A stretch of DNA of 64,000 bases from an uncultured Roseicyclus sp. (GTDB taxonomy: Bacteria > Pseudomonadota > Alphaproteobacteria > Rhodobacterales > Rhodobacteraceae): positions 186,001 to 250,000 of the forward strand of contig CANLLF010000003.1 of assembly GCA_947491935.1 (NCBI GenBank), given 5' to 3'. The translations under genes were made by a program, and so were the position numbers. Every line of letters starts with the position of its first letter. The stretch's first letter is position 1. The notes under the pieces are model-generated. The model was given only the letters and a program-made list of their open reading frames with translations, had not been told where the DNA came from and did no database searches. Positions 63,220 through 64,000 of the stretch are shown here, one piece after another.

Positions 63220-63728
63220 CGGGCCTGTCCGTCGCCCTTCAAGCGCCGGATCCAAAGGCGTTTGCGCCTTACGGCCAGTTGGTCATGCCCCCCGATGCGC
63301 CGGGAACACGCCGGTTTTTCAGCGACGCGCTTCAGGCAAGGAACGAGGCCAGCGCGCCGGTCCTGCATGTGAACCACGTGAACCCGCAAAACCTCCCACT
63401 CAAGGTGACCGGGATCGAGCGGCACCCCCATGCGGCCCAGTGTTTCTTTCCCATTGATGTCGCGCGGTATGCGGTGATGGTGATGCCCTCGGACGCGGCG
63501 GGGGACCCGATGCTGGATCAGGCGCTCGGCTTCCTGATGCCGGGCACGATGGGCGTCATCTTCCATCCCGGCATCTGGCATCTGGGGGCCACGGTGTTCG
63601 ACCGGCCCGGCCATTTCACCGTTCTGATGTGGCGCGGCGGACCGGTGCAGGACGATGAATTTCGCACAATTGCACCTTTGACCTTGCATGATCCGACCAA
63701 CACAGGGGCCGGGGCGGCACTGCCATGA
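63216..63728 (+). CDS. allA: Ureidoglycolate lyase
   Basis: A 170-residue cupin-fold enzyme that splits ureidoglycolate into glyoxylate and urea. Pattern: LQAPDPKAFAPYGQLVMPP, VNHVNPQNLPLKVTGIERHPHAAQCFFPI, GTMGVIFHPGIWHLGATVF and MWRGGPVQDDEF. Motifs and length match the AllA family. Overlaps both neighbours by four bases, so it belongs to the operon. Confidence 0.9.
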   Translation: MTGLSVALQAPDPKAFAPYGQLVMPPDAPGTRRFFSDALQARNEASAPVLHVNHVNPQNLPLKVTGIERHPHAAQCFFPIDVARYAVMVMPSDAAGDPMLDQALGFLMPGTMGVIFHPGIWHLGATVFDRPGHFTVLMWRGGPVQDDEFRTIAPLTLHDPTNTGAGAALP

Positions 63729-64000
63729 GCGACGGGTCCATCCTCATCACCGGCGCGGGCGGCTTTGTTTGTTCCGAAATCGCCGTGGCCCTGCGTGACG
63801 CGGGCCACCGGGTCGTTGCATTGGATCAGCAGTTTGATGGGCCCACCCGGGCGCGGCTGGCCGGCATCCGCCTTGTTGAAGGCAAGCTGGAAACCTCGAT
63901 GGCCGACGCCAACCTTGGCGCGCCCTCTGCCGTCATTCATGGCGCCGCGATCACAGCCTCGCCGGACCGCCTTGGGCTGACGCGCGCCGAGCATATCCGA
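63725..64000 (+). CDS. NAD-dependent epimerase/dehydratase (extended SDR), truncated by the window edge
   Basis: The first 92 residues are in view. The N-terminal Rossmann motif ILITGAGGFVCSEIAVALRDAGHRVVALD is clear, followed by a loop with AVIHGAAITASPDR. This fits the extended short-chain dehydrogenase (NAD-dependent epimerase) group. ATG 63725 overlaps the allA stop. The C-terminal half lies beyond the window, so substrate class is open. Confidence 0.85.
   Translation, partial: MSDGSILITGAGGFVCSEIAVALRDAGHRVVALDQQFDGPTRARLAGIRLVEGKLETSMADANLGAPSAVIHGAAITASPDRLGLTRAEHIR

Noticed and set aside
1-64000. CRISPR array, prophage or large repeats
   Set aside because: No regularly spaced repeats, phage genes or repeated blocks were seen by eye.

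Overview
The window is a GC-rich, densely packed bacterial chromosome segment. It most resembles a Rhodobacteraceae (Roseobacter-clade) alphaproteobacterium. The pointers are a trgA-trgB-cysK locus of the Rhodobacter sphaeroides type, an adjacent photolyase and cyclopropane synthase pair, a direct-repeat SOS box of the alphaproteobacterial form (GAAC-N7-GAAC), and the many overlapping operons. No phage, insertion sequence or CRISPR array was seen.

Layout. 1-9.9 kb: housekeeping and stress genes (DUF1330 protein, photolyase, cyclopropane synthase, TrgA, TrgB, cysteine synthase, MscS-type channel, AlaX-like editing protein, EEP phosphohydrolase). 9.9-10.05 kb: tRNA-Ser(GGA) with a promoter and a hairpin. 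10.2-18.9 kb: a two-partner secretion locus made of an IalB-like protein, a TpsB/CdiB transporter, a 2034-residue TpsA/CdiA-like exoprotein with a variable-looking C-terminus, and a small overlapping candidate immunity gene. 19.2-20.6 kb: ureidoglycine aminohydrolase and methylglyoxal synthase. 20.6-25.1 kb: an ugpBAEC glycerol-3-phosphate ABC transporter behind a Pho box. 25.2-30.9 kb: an SHMT-like PLP enzyme, a Mn/Fe ABC transporter behind a Mur/Fur-like palindrome, and a small Rieske protein. 30.9-32.9 kb: tryptophan dioxygenase and kynureninase. 33.0-35.7 kb: a radical SAM protein and a UdgX protein behind a LexA box. 35.8-38.5 kb: a tetronate catabolic operon (otnK, otnC, otnI). 38.6-40.4 kb: an MDR-type dehydrogenase and a LysE-type exporter.

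The right third (40.5-64 kb) looks like one catabolic regulon. It holds a peptide-type ABC transporter in three transcription units, a GntR regulator, a leftward eight-gene operon (two DUF4438 proteins, an Ldh-type dehydrogenase, an M24 'creatinase-like' protein that has lost its metal ligands, an amidohydrolase, an aminotransferase, an uncharacterised TIM-barrel-like protein and an allantoinase/dihydroorotase-like enzyme) and a divergent rightward operon (M32 carboxypeptidase, aminotransferase, VOC protein, aspartoacylase-type deacylase, PuuE-like deacetylase, ureidoglycolate lyase, SDR). A 12-bp palindrome ANTGTCGACANT occurs in three of its control regions (43131, 46194, 57883) and is the best candidate for the GntR operator. 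The substrate is not known. The enzyme set mixes peptide hydrolysis, N-deacylation, transamination and ureide-type steps.

Functions are assigned by reading the protein sequences. No database search was run.
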